A DNA stretch of 6,424 nt from Acidobacteriota bacterium (GTDB lineage: Bacteria; Acidobacteriota; Terriglobia; Acidoferrales; 2-02-FULL-67-57). The stretch is taken from positions 1 through 6,424 of the forward strand of contig JACQTG010000099.1 in NCBI GenBank assembly GCA_016210895.1, written 5' to 3'. Under the pieces are notes generated by a model. It ran no database searches. It was not told where the DNA came from and saw only the letters and a program-made list of their open reading frames with translations. This document shows, in pieces, positions 1 to 5,760 of this stretch. Within the stretch, counting starts at the first letter, position 1; each line of letters begins with the position of its first letter. The translations under genes and the position numbers were made by a program.

Positions 1-452
1 AAATAGAAGCCGCAGTTCTCCCGTTGGTCGAAGCGGATGTTGTCAAAGATGAAGAACTCGGCTTCGGCGCCGAAGTAGGCGGCGTCGGCGACGCCGGTGA
101 AACCAAGATAGGCTTCCGCTTTTTTGGCGATGTAGCGCGGGTCGCGCGGGTAGTGCTGCTTGGTGATGGGGTCGATGATGTCGCCGATCATGGTGAGGGT
201 GGGAACGTCGCGGAACAGGTCGAGCATGGCGGTGGCGGGATCAGGCACGAGCAGCATGTCGCTTTCGTGGATGGCGGCCCAGCCGCGAATGCTCGAACCG
301 TCAATCCCGAAACCATCCTCGAACGAGGAATCCTCGAGCTGATGAGCGGGGAAAGAAACGTGGTGCCACAACCCGGGCAAGTCGGTGAAACGGAGGTCAA
401 CGACCCGCACGTGGTTGTGTTCCGCAAAGGCCAACACCTCTTTCGGCGTCAT
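1..452 (-). CDS. glnA: Glutamine synthetase type I, N-terminal part (cut by left edge)
   Basis: This gene encodes glutamine synthetase, which makes glutamine from glutamate, ammonia and ATP in the cytoplasm. Only the first 150 codons are visible; the rest lies left of the window. Reading the minus strand from the ATG at 452 gives a protein starting MTPKEVLAFAEHNHV. Family marks seen are VDLRFTDLPG (residues 18-27, beta-grasp domain), FGIDGSSIRGW (48-58), YPRDPRYIAKKAEAYL (101-116) and FGAEAEFFIFD (127-137). E130 and E132 match the metal-binding glutamates 129 and 131 of the enterobacterial enzyme. The start is set by a textbook AGGAGG at 457-462, four bases before the ATG. The gene diverges from the arginine decarboxylase gene, and a strong hairpin sits just before its ribosome-binding site. 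Identity is near certain; whether it belongs to the adenylylated subclass cannot be judged, because that part is outside. Confidence 0.96.
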   Translation of the reverse strand, partial: MTPKEVLAFAEHNHVRVVDLRFTDLPGLWHHVSFPAHQLEDSSFEDGFGIDGSSIRGWAAIHESDMLLVPDPATAMLDLFRDVPTLTMIGDIIDPITKQHYPRDPRYIAKKAEAYLGFTGVADAAYFGAEAEFFIFDNIRFDQRENCGFY

Positions 453-470
453 ACATCCTCCTGGGAAAGG

Positions 471-513
471 TGACGATGCGGGTGGGAGGCTTGCGGCATC
501 CCCACCATCGTCA
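471..513 (-). promoter_or_regulatory. Leader hairpin before the glnA ribosome-binding site
   Basis: TGACGATG at 471-478 pairs perfectly with CATCGTCA at 506-513. After a 3-base bulge (479-481), GTGGG at 482-486 pairs with CCCAC at 501-505, leaving a 14-base loop. This gives a 13-bp stem with one bulge in the glnA leader. The stem ends eight bases before the AGGAGG. It is not followed by a T-run in the glnA direction, so it does not look like a simple terminator. The pairing is seen in the sequence; a role in control of translation, RNA stability or protein binding is inference. Confidence 0.5.
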
Positions 514-525
514 TGATGGGCCCTC

Positions 526-554
526 ACCCTAACCGAAGCCCGCGGCCGCGTCAA
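526..554 (-). promoter_or_regulatory. glnA: Possible glnA promoter
   Basis: On the minus strand a TTGACG -35 box (549-554) is followed, after 17 bases, by TAGGGT (526-531). The -35 box is good but the -10 box matches only three of six consensus bases. Transcription would start near 519, just before the leader hairpin at 513-471, which fits. A convincing sigma54 box was not found. This is a weak call. Confidence 0.28.
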
Positions 555-581
555 GCCCCACGTTTTCGCCAAAGATGGGTA

Positions 582-610
582 TTGACACCTGTTAGACTTT
601 TCCGCATAGT
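582..610 (+). promoter_or_regulatory. Sigma70-type promoter of the arginine decarboxylase gene
   Basis: A perfect TTGACA (582-587) is followed after exactly 17 bases by CATAGT (605-610), which matches four of six bases of TATAAT, including the conserved A at position 2 and the final T. Transcription would start near 617 and give a leader of roughly 97 bases before the ATG at 714. A promoter here also argues against starting the protein at an upstream in-frame ATG at 513. Confidence 0.6.
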
Positions 611-617
611 TAGCCAC

Positions 618-736
618 AAAATTTTTTTGGCAAGATTTTTCGGCGGTAAGAAAGATCTTGCTGACCCAGGCCTTGCTCGCGGCTCGGTGCGCGGAGCGAG
701 AGCGGGGCGGGAGATGTTTGTCGCCAAAAAAATTTT
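618..736 (+). repeat. 14-bp perfect inverted repeat spanning the decarboxylase leader and start codon
   Basis: AAAATTTTTTTGGC at 618-631 is the exact reverse complement of GCCAAAAAAATTTT at 723-736, with 91 bases between. The right arm covers codons 4-8 of the decarboxylase gene, so in the mRNA the 5' end could pair with the start of the coding region and enclose the ribosome-binding site. Its left arm shares bases 627-631 with the hairpin at 627-664, so the two foldings exclude each other. The AT-rich arms could also be a coincidence of a Lys-Ile-Phe codon run. Confidence 0.4.
627..664 (+). promoter_or_regulatory. Strong leader hairpin in the arginine decarboxylase 5' UTR
   Basis: GGCAAGATTTTTC (629-641) pairs with GAAAGATCTTGCT (650-662) across all 13 positions if two G-U pairs are allowed, and two further pairs (U628-G663, U627-A664) extend it to 15 bp. 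The loop is the 8 bases GGCGGTAA at 642-649. It lies about 10 bases after the predicted transcription start. No T-run follows it on either strand, so it is not an ordinary intrinsic terminator. It may be a stability element or one state of a regulatory leader. Confidence 0.5.
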
Positions 737-1265
737 CCTGACCAAAGGGGTCGGGAAGCACCGCGAGCGGCTGTCGAGCTTCGAGCTCGCACTTCGCTCT
801 GCGGGCATCGCCGCCTGCAATATCGTCCGCGTCTCCAGCATTTTTCCGCCGCATTGCAAACTGATTTCCCGCTCGGAAGGATTAAAGATGCTGCGCCCAG
901 GCCAGGTCACCTTCTGCGTGTTGAGTGAAAACTCCACGCGTGAACCACACCGTCTGATCGCCGCTTCAATTGGCCTGGCCTTGCCCGCCGACAAATCCAT
1001 GTACGGCTATCTCTCCGAGCACCACTCCTTCGGCGAGACAGAAGACCATGCGGGCGAATACGCGGAAGAACTCGCCGCCGAGATGCTGGCCACGGTACTC
1101 GACGTCGAGTTCGACCCGGACTTGAACTGGGATGAGAAGAAGGAGATTTACCGGATCTCGAACAAGATTGTGCGCACGATGAACATCACCCAGTCGGCGG
1201 TGGGCGATAAGCGCGGGCTGTGGACAACCGTGCTCACCACCGCCATCCTGCTTGGTGAAGACTAA
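714..1265 (+). CDS. pdaD: Pyruvoyl-dependent arginine decarboxylase
   Basis: This 183-residue protein belongs to the pyruvoyl-dependent arginine decarboxylase family, which turns arginine into agmatine and CO2 using a self-made pyruvoyl group instead of PLP. The self-cleavage site is visible as RVSSIFPP: cleavage is expected between S41 and S42 (codons 834-836 and 837-839), with S42 becoming the pyruvoyl group of the larger chain. Other conserved stretches are [14 protein letters not shown] (residues 26-39), [15 protein letters not shown] and [13 protein letters not shown]. Length fits the family (about 160-195). The frame stays open back to an ATG at 513, but that extension runs through a promoter and leader hairpin and is not family-like, so [12 protein letters not shown] is taken as the start. 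The Shine-Dalgarno is weak (GGGG at 704-707). The gene diverges from glnA and converges on the deoxyhypusine-synthase-like gene, 47 bp away; agmatinase, the next pathway step, lies nearby. Confidence 0.93.
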   Translation: MFVAKKIFLTKGVGKHRERLSSFELALRSAGIAACNIVRVSSIFPPHCKLISRSEGLKMLRPGQVTFCVLSENSTREPHRLIAASIGLALPADKSMYGYLSEHHSFGETEDHAGEYAEELAAEMLATVLDVEFDPDLNWDEKKEIYRISNKIVRTMNITQSAVGDKRGLWTTVLTTAILLGED

Positions 1266-1312
1266 CCGCCCCAGAGAAGAAGCCGGAAAAAGTGGCGAGT
1301 AGGCTCAGCCGG

Positions 1313-2437
1313 TCAGCGGTTGGCCAGGGCCACGGCTTTGCGCCCACCGGCCCGCGCGGGCCGCTTGCGGCTTGCCCGCTTCTGCCACCAACGGAGTCGC
1401 TCGAGCACGGCGCCGACAATCAGCGGGAGTGCCACCGTTGCATCTTCCAGCACCTCCGCGAAGCGGCCACCTTCCTCAGGCGGAACAAACTTTCCCCAGG
1501 AGATGCCCTCGGAATAGGTACTGCCCGAGAGGCCGCCCCAGTGCACGGGTTCGGGGCAAATCCGCACGCCGTACTGGTAGCGCTTAAGCGGGAAGCGGTC
1601 GTAGCCCCGGCGAACCCGCAACTCGATCGACACACCAAACTGCTGCGCCCAATTGCGCGGCACGCCCCCCCCGATGGTGAATATGCCCAGGCGTTCCTGG
1701 GCCAGCAGATAATCGACAAAGTGGTCGAAGTCGTCGTAGGCATCAAACTGCAGCTTGGGTAGGCCTTCGCGCTCGCGACGCCGATTCTCAAGCGAGAAGT
1801 CGATACCGAGCTCGGAATCGGTGAAGGCAGGAACAAAGACGGGAATGTTACGCTCATAGGCGGACTTCAGGATGCCGCGGTCGCGCGTGGTGCGGGCCAA
1901 GTGCTCGCCAATGGCGCGATTCAGCTTCCAACTGCTGACGGTTTCCGCCGAGTCCCAAGGCTGGAGAATCCCCTGCACGGTATGCTCGACCTGGTCGAGG
2001 TTGATTTCCGGCTCCAGGGAGTCGTAGACGCGGTTGTAGCCCGCCAGGAATAATTCCGGGTCGTTCATGTTTGGTTCGCAGCGGTAGTGGGCGTATCCCA
2101 TGGCTTCAACCAACCCGTGGGCCATCAGGGCGCCGGTCGAGACCACACAGTCAACGATGCCGCTGTCGATCAGGTCGCAAATGACGAGTCCCATCTTGGC
2201 AACGGTCATGGCCCCGGAGAGAGTAAGCACGACGCAGCAGTCTTTGTCCCGCGCCATGGCTTCGAGCACGTCGGCGCCATCGCCGAGCTGCCGGGCGGTG
2301 AACGCGGTGCAGCCCAGGGCGCGGACTAAATCATCAATCGTGTGAATCTTCGACAGGTCGAGGGGAACGGTCGGGACGAGGTTGTCCTCCGCAGGGTGAT
2401 GCAGCCGTCGGACGCGCTCGTGAGAATTCTTTCGCAT
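1313..2437 (-). CDS. Deoxyhypusine synthase-like polyamine enzyme
   Basis: This 374-residue protein is a bacterial member of the deoxyhypusine synthase (DHS) family, NAD-dependent enzymes that move an aminobutyl group from spermidine to an amine. Visible family motifs are LTLSGAMTVAKMG (71-83) and VSTGALMAHGLVEAMG (99-114) of the NAD fold, GYNRVYD (133-139), PAFTDSELG (203-211), GGGVPRNW (256-263), and SWGK (313-316). K316 matches the human catalytic Lys329, which forms the imine intermediate; W314 and E310 match Trp327 and Glu323. The human His288 and Asp316 positions are not kept (NW and Leu here), as in other bacterial DHS-like proteins, so the acceptor is probably not eIF5A, which bacteria lack. 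Given the arginine decarboxylase and agmatinase next door, a role in making homospermidine or another longer polyamine is likely but unproven. ATG 2437 is preferred over GTG 2449 because AGGAG at 2442-2446 lies just before it. The tail (about 355-374) is basic and probably disordered. Confidence 0.88.
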   Translation of the reverse strand: MRKNSHERVRRLHHPAEDNLVPTVPLDLSKIHTIDDLVRALGCTAFTARQLGDGADVLEAMARDKDCCVVLTLSGAMTVAKMGLVICDLIDSGIVDCVVSTGALMAHGLVEAMGYAHYRCEPNMNDPELFLAGYNRVYDSLEPEINLDQVEHTVQGILQPWDSAETVSSWKLNRAIGEHLARTTRDRGILKSAYERNIPVFVPAFTDSELGIDFSLENRRREREGLPKLQFDAYDDFDHFVDYLLAQERLGIFTIGGGVPRNWAQQFGVSIELRVRRGYDRFPLKRYQYGVRICPEPVHWGGLSGSTYSEGISWGKFVPPEEGGRFAEVLEDATVALPLIVGAVLERLRWWQKRASRKRPARAGGRKAVALANR

Positions 2438-2466
2438 CGCTCTCCTCACACGTAGGGTGCGCCAGT

Positions 2467-2472
2467 AGTATA
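2467..2472 (-). promoter_or_regulatory. Possible -10 box for the DHS-like gene
   Basis: On the minus strand TATACT matches five of six bases of the -10 consensus and lies 29 bases before the ATG at 2437. No good -35 box is seen 16-18 bases further up (GACGAA at 17). A short leader of about 23 bases would result. Confidence 0.33.
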
Positions 2473-2524
2473 ACGTTGCCCGCGCGATTTTCGTCGGAAA
2501 AACAATTTCTCTTCTTCATCGAAA

Positions 2525-2533
2525 TGCTATCCT
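2525..2533 (+). promoter_or_regulatory. Possible extended -10 box for the agmatinase leader
   Basis: TGCTATCCT fits the extended -10 pattern TGnTATnnT. The -35 region around 2505-2511 is poor (ATTTCT). Transcription would start near 2540, about 31 bases before the leader ORF at 2571. Confidence 0.28.
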
Positions 2534-2570
2534 CTTGTCGGCGCTCGGCACGGATGGTAGAAAGGGAGCT

Positions 2571-2627
2571 ATGTTAACAGCAGCACTGCTGTCGTCACGG
2601 ATTGGGAGCCATCGGGCTCGATGCTGA
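2571..2627 (+). CDS. Putative 18-residue leader peptide, coupled to agmatinase
   Basis: A small ORF encodes MLTAALLSSRIGSHRARC. It has a better Shine-Dalgarno sequence (AAAGGGAG, 2561-2568) than agmatinase itself, whose only candidate is GGGAG at 2604-2608, twelve bases before its ATG. The leader's TGA (2625-2627) overlaps the agmatinase start as ATGCTGA at 2621-2627, the classic layout for translational coupling. Three of the last nine residues are Arg, the precursor amino acid of this pathway. Stalling or release at that end could therefore tune agmatinase translation, as leader peptides do for some other polyamine genes. The ORF and overlap are seen directly; function is inferred, and no family is recognised. 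Confidence 0.45.
   Translation: MLTAALLSSRIGSHRARC
2577..2592 (+). repeat. 16-bp palindrome inside the agmatinase leader ORF
   Basis: ACAGCAGCACTGCTGT has two perfect 7-bp arms around a 2-base centre. As DNA it could be an operator. As RNA it could form a 6-bp stem with a GCAC loop just after the leader start codon. It overlaps codons 3-8 of the leader ORF, so its sequence may also reflect Ala-Ala-Leu-Leu coding. Confidence 0.4.
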
Positions 2628-3523
2628 AGAGTTATCCCACGGCCCTTCCCTTCCGCTTCTTGGGAATTGAAGACGAATTTGCCGACTACCAGAAGGCGCG
2701 CGCGGTCATCCTGCCGGTTCCACTCGAGCGCACGACGACTTATGGTCACGGCACGCGCCGGGGTCCGTGCGCCATTATCGAAGCCTCGCGCAATCTTGAA
2801 ACCTACGACGAAGAACTGCGTTGCGAGACCTATCGCAGCTTCGGTATCCACACGCTGGACGAGATGGACACCGAAGACGGAGCGATGGAGCGCGTACTGG
2901 CCGACATTCGCACGAGTGTGGCGGGGCTCGTCGCCGACGGGAAGCTCCCCGTGTTGCTCGGCGGCGAGCACAGTTTGACACCACCGGCCGTTTCAGCCGT
3001 CGCGCGGAGGTATTCTGACCTGAGCGTACTCCAACTTGATGCCCATGCCGACCTGCGCGAAAGCTATCAAGGAAATCCGAACAGCCACGCCTGTGCGCTG
3101 CGGCGCGTGCTCGAGATTTGTCCGGCCGTGCAAGTGGGCATTCGCAGTTTATCGGGCGAAGAGGCCGCTGCTCTGCCCCGGCTTAAAACGAAGGTCTATT
3201 GGGCCCAGGAGATAGCGGCACAGTCCACGCAGGAATGGGCGTCGTACGTCGTGAACGACTTAAGTCCGCATGTCTACGTCACCATCGACGTGGATGGCTT
3301 CGACCCGGCGATTCTTCCCGCCACCGGGACGCCCGAGCCCGGCGGGCTCAACTGGGAGCAGGTGACGGGCTTGCTGCGGCAGGTAGCCCGCGCACGCACA
3401 ATCGTGGGGCTGGACGTGGTCGAACTGCTGCCGACCGCCGGCTTGCACGCTTCGGACTTTTTGGTTGCCAAGCTCATCTATCGCACGCTGGGCTACATTT
3501 TCTGCCCGCGGAGGTCGAGCTAG
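2621..3523 (+). CDS. speB: Agmatinase (ureohydrolase family)
   Basis: This 300-residue protein is a ureohydrolase, most likely agmatinase, which splits agmatine into putrescine and urea in the cytoplasm. All six ligands of the two-manganese centre are visible: H117 in GGEHS, D140, H142 and D144 in LDAHADLR, and D223 and D225 in TIDVDGFDP. SHA (155-157), TGTPEPGG (235-242), E268 in VVELLPT and the tail SDFLVAKLIYRTLGYIF are also typical, and length is normal for the family. The N-terminal run ILPVPLERTTTYGHGTRRGP is agmatinase-like rather than arginase-like. ATG 2621 is the only possible start: an in-frame TAG lies upstream at 2558 with no ATG, GTG or TTG codon between. Its Shine-Dalgarno is poor and it overlaps the stop of a leader ORF. 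The arginine decarboxylase upstream supplies the substrate. Formiminoglutamase or guanidinobutyrase activity is possible but less likely in this context. Confidence 0.92.
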   Translation: MLKSYPTALPFRFLGIEDEFADYQKARAVILPVPLERTTTYGHGTRRGPCAIIEASRNLETYDEELRCETYRSFGIHTLDEMDTEDGAMERVLADIRTSVAGLVADGKLPVLLGGEHSLTPPAVSAVARRYSDLSVLQLDAHADLRESYQGNPNSHACALRRVLEICPAVQVGIRSLSGEEAAALPRLKTKVYWAQEIAAQSTQEWASYVVNDLSPHVYVTIDVDGFDPAILPATGTPEPGGLNWEQVTGLLRQVARARTIVGLDVVELLPTAGLHASDFLVAKLIYRTLGYIFCPRRSS

Positions 3524-3527
3524 CTCA

Positions 3528-4403
3528 ATGAGGCGCGCACAGAGCGTCATAAGCCACGTCTGCGTAGGCAGATTGCTTTTGGCTTTCGTAGTGGGCTGGG
3601 CAGGAGCGGCACAGCTCTCGGCCGAGCAGTTTCATCTGGTAGATGGCCGGAAGGTCGACGGGCACATTATCGGTTTTGAGCGCAACGGCTTCAAAGTGGA
3701 GACAGAAGCCGGCGTGGTCGTCATCTATCGTGACCAGATTCGGCGAATCGTGTTCTACTCCGGTACGGGGCCGCAAACGCTCGAGCCAGGGCAAACCCCG
3801 GTGAGAGGAAGCACGCGAGCCCCGACGGGGTCGCCCCCTCCCGCCCCCGAGGTTGGGGGCCGTGCAGCCGTGGCCGCGACACCGCGTCTTCCCGCCGACG
3901 TTCCTCGTCCGGTACCTCCGCCCAAACCGGAAAGAATGGTCGAAGACGTCACGGCCACCTCCTATACGAACGAAAGTTTTGGCTTCCGCTTCTACAAGCC
4001 GCCAAGCTGGCGCAGTTTCCCCGGGTTGGTCAAACCCGATAACCCTCTGCTGGCGGCGCTGGGCACGCCCGACGAAAAGACACTCCTGCTCGTGGGCCAA
4101 GAAATCTATGAGGGCGACTTGGTGACCTACACGCAGTTGGCAGAGGATTCCCTGCGGGAACTCTACCCGGACTACCGCAAGCGCGAGGAACGCTTCACGC
4201 GCTTCGCCGGTTTTCCCGCCCTGGAACGGCATTTCACCGGTTCGGCCGAGGGACACTACTGGACCGGGCTCGCCATCTACTTCGCCCACGGCGACTCCTA
4301 CTACACCTTTCTGGGCGTTTCGGCAGAAGGGGAGACGCTCGACTTTCAGCAGTCGCTCTTGCGGAAAATCGTCAACACGGTGGAGTTCGGCCAGCGGCGC
4401 TAG
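3528..4403 (+). CDS. Secreted two-domain protein of unknown function
   Basis: This 291-residue protein is not a recognised named family. It starts with a basic n-region (MRR), a hydrophobic stretch (about residues 11-29) and a likely signal peptidase site after LSA (30-32), so it is probably exported. Residues 34-77 form a small beta-rich domain (FHLVDGRKVDGHIIGF ... YRDQIRRIVF), of the kind found in many exported proteins of this bacterial group. A proline- and alanine-rich linker follows (about 84-136). Residues 146-287 begin YTNESFGFRFYKPPSW and resemble the PsbP/DcrB/Mog1-like fold, in which an F-x-F...P..W opening is typical. The ATG at 3528 is chosen because it follows the agmatinase TAG by four bases and gives the signal peptide; an in-frame ATG at 3465 would lie inside agmatinase. 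Its position suggests co-transcription with agmatinase. A polyamine link is only contextual. Confidence 0.8.
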   Translation: MRRAQSVISHVCVGRLLLAFVVGWAGAAQLSAEQFHLVDGRKVDGHIIGFERNGFKVETEAGVVVIYRDQIRRIVFYSGTGPQTLEPGQTPVRGSTRAPTGSPPPAPEVGGRAAVAATPRLPADVPRPVPPPKPERMVEDVTATSYTNESFGFRFYKPPSWRSFPGLVKPDNPLLAALGTPDEKTLLLVGQEIYEGDLVTYTQLAEDSLRELYPDYRKREERFTRFAGFPALERHFTGSAEGHYWTGLAIYFAHGDSYYTFLGVSAEGETLDFQQSLLRKIVNTVEFGQRR

Positions 4404-4425
4404 ACGCCAGGGCGGAGAGCGGTCC

Positions 4426-5760
4426 TCAGTATTTCGTTACCTCCGTAAAGTGAAAGCGCGAAACTTTCATCGCCGGAACGACCATCTCAAACGACTCTTC
4501 CCCCGCGGCGCGCACGGCCGGGCCGAGCAGTTCGACTTGACTGAGCATCTCGATGATGCTCTGGTTGAAGCGTAGGTTGCGGATCGGATACTGAATCTTG
4601 CCGTCGGCGACATAGAAGGTGGCATCGCGGGTCATCCCGGTGAGAATTTTTTCGTACGGGTCCACCTCGCGGATGTACCAGAGGCGGGTGACAAGCACGC
4701 CCCGCTCGGTGCTCTGAATCATTTCTTCGACTGAACTCTCACCCCCAGCGAAGACCAGGTTCATCGGCGCCTCGCCATACTCGTTCGGCAGCAGCAAGCC
4801 GTGGCCCGTGGGCTCGGTACCCGCCTTCTGCGCCGCCTGGCGGCCATACACGAGATTCCGCAGTATGCCCCGGTCGACCAGCGCAATTTTTTTCCGCGGC
4901 ACGCCTTCTCCGTCCCATGCCGAACCGGTCTGCAAGGGATGATAGACGTCGTCCCAGAGGGAGATGTTTTCGCCGAACACCTTCTGGCTTAGCCGACCCG
5001 TGAAGCAACTGCGCTGGTCGGAGAGAGCCGTAGCCGCGAAATCGTAGAAGAGAAACCCGACGAGATCGAGCACCGCGGCCGGCTCGAGAATAACGGTGTA
5101 GTGTCCGGGGGCCAATTCCTTCGGTTCTTGGCTGGCCAACGCTTTCTGACAGGCGCGCTCGGCCAGCGCCTCAATGCCGAGCTCATCGGCCGAGACATAG
5201 TTGGCCTTGGCCCAACCGGAGGCCGAGTCCTTCAGGCAGGTGAGCGAGAATTCCGCCCGTGTCTCCTCGTGGTAAGCAAAGAGCCCGCGGGAGTTGGCCA
5301 GGGCCTGGACGCCATAGTTATTGGCATAGACGCCAGCCGCCGCCAGGTCCGATTGCTCGGCCCGCTCGACCACGCGGCGAACGGCTTCCGCGCGCATTTC
5401 CGGCGTGAGCTTGACGGTCGCCTTCGCGACACGGTTGACAGGCGTGTAGCGTTGTGGACCGAGCATAGGCAGGAGGTCAGGGTCTTTGGGCTGCCAGCGC
5501 GCGCACGCCAGGGCCTGCTCGATGGTGCGGCGCAGCGATTCCTGGTCGTTCTTGTTCGTCGTGGCGCGGGCGGTACGACTGTCCACCACCACACGGACGG
5601 ACACCTGGATGCCCTCTTCCGCCACGTTTTGATGGATGACATTATTGGCGAAGCGCGTCAGCGCGCCCTGGCCAGCGTGGAGAAAGACTTCGGTCTCATC
5701 GGCTGCACTACTCCGGACCACGCGCTCGGCAATCTCGCGGCACTCGGCTTCACTCAGCAT
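4426..5760 (-). CDS. pmbA: TldE/PmbA-type protein, partner of TldD
   Basis: This 444-residue protein belongs to the TldD/PmbA family. In the known pair, TldD and TldE (PmbA) form a heteromeric metalloprotease that trims modified peptides such as microcin B17 and degrades the CcdA antitoxin. Supporting stretches are TRFANNVIHQNVAEEGIQVSV near residues 35-55, ANSRGLFAYHEETRAEFS, the middle block GHYTVILEPAAVLDLVGFL, and the C-terminal TGMTRDATFYVADGKIQYPIRNLRFNQS. The HExxxH zinc motif of TldD is absent, as expected of the TldE subunit. The ATG at 5760 is preferred to a GTG at 5769; it overlaps the end of tldD by 11 nt (ATGCTGAGTGA), so translation is probably coupled. The gene converges on the secreted-protein gene with 22 bp between and no clear terminator. 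Confidence 0.88.
   Translation of the reverse strand: MLSEAECREIAERVVRSSAADETEVFLHAGQGALTRFANNVIHQNVAEEGIQVSVRVVVDSRTARATTNKNDQESLRRTIEQALACARWQPKDPDLLPMLGPQRYTPVNRVAKATVKLTPEMRAEAVRRVVERAEQSDLAAAGVYANNYGVQALANSRGLFAYHEETRAEFSLTCLKDSASGWAKANYVSADELGIEALAERACQKALASQEPKELAPGHYTVILEPAAVLDLVGFLFYDFAATALSDQRSCFTGRLSQKVFGENISLWDDVYHPLQTGSAWDGEGVPRKKIALVDRGILRNLVYGRQAAQKAGTEPTGHGLLLPNEYGEAPMNLVFAGGESSVEEMIQSTERGVLVTRLWYIREVDPYEKILTGMTRDATFYVADGKIQYPIRNLRFNQSIIEMLSQVELLGPAVRAAGEESFEMVVPAMKVSRFHFTEVTKY

Noticed and set aside
24..473. 149-codon open frame on the plus strand
   Set aside because: The opposite strand encodes an unmistakable glutamine synthetase N-terminus with an ideal ribosome-binding site.
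491..509. Sigma54-like GG-N10-GC site before glnA on the minus strand
   Set aside because: Only the GG and GC pairs match; the ACG and TT parts of the consensus are absent, and GG-N10-GC is common by chance in GC-rich DNA.
513..713. In-frame N-terminal extension of the arginine decarboxylase from the ATG at 513
   Set aside because: It adds 67 residues unlike the family and runs through a TTGACA promoter and a leader hairpin; the family start [12 protein letters not shown] is at 714.
1266..1312. Terminator between the convergent decarboxylase and DHS-like genes
   Set aside because: No stable stem followed by a T-run on either strand was found in these 47 bases.
1292..1762. 156-codon open frame on the plus strand
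   Set aside because: Antisense to the conserved C-terminal half of the DHS-like gene, including its catalytic SWGK motif.
3525..4289. 254-codon open frame on the minus strand
   Set aside because: It is antisense to the secreted-protein gene, which has a signal peptide, domain structure and operon spacing; this frame has none.
4404..4425. Bidirectional terminator between the secreted-protein and TldE genes
   Set aside because: The 22-bp gap has no stem-loop or T-run.
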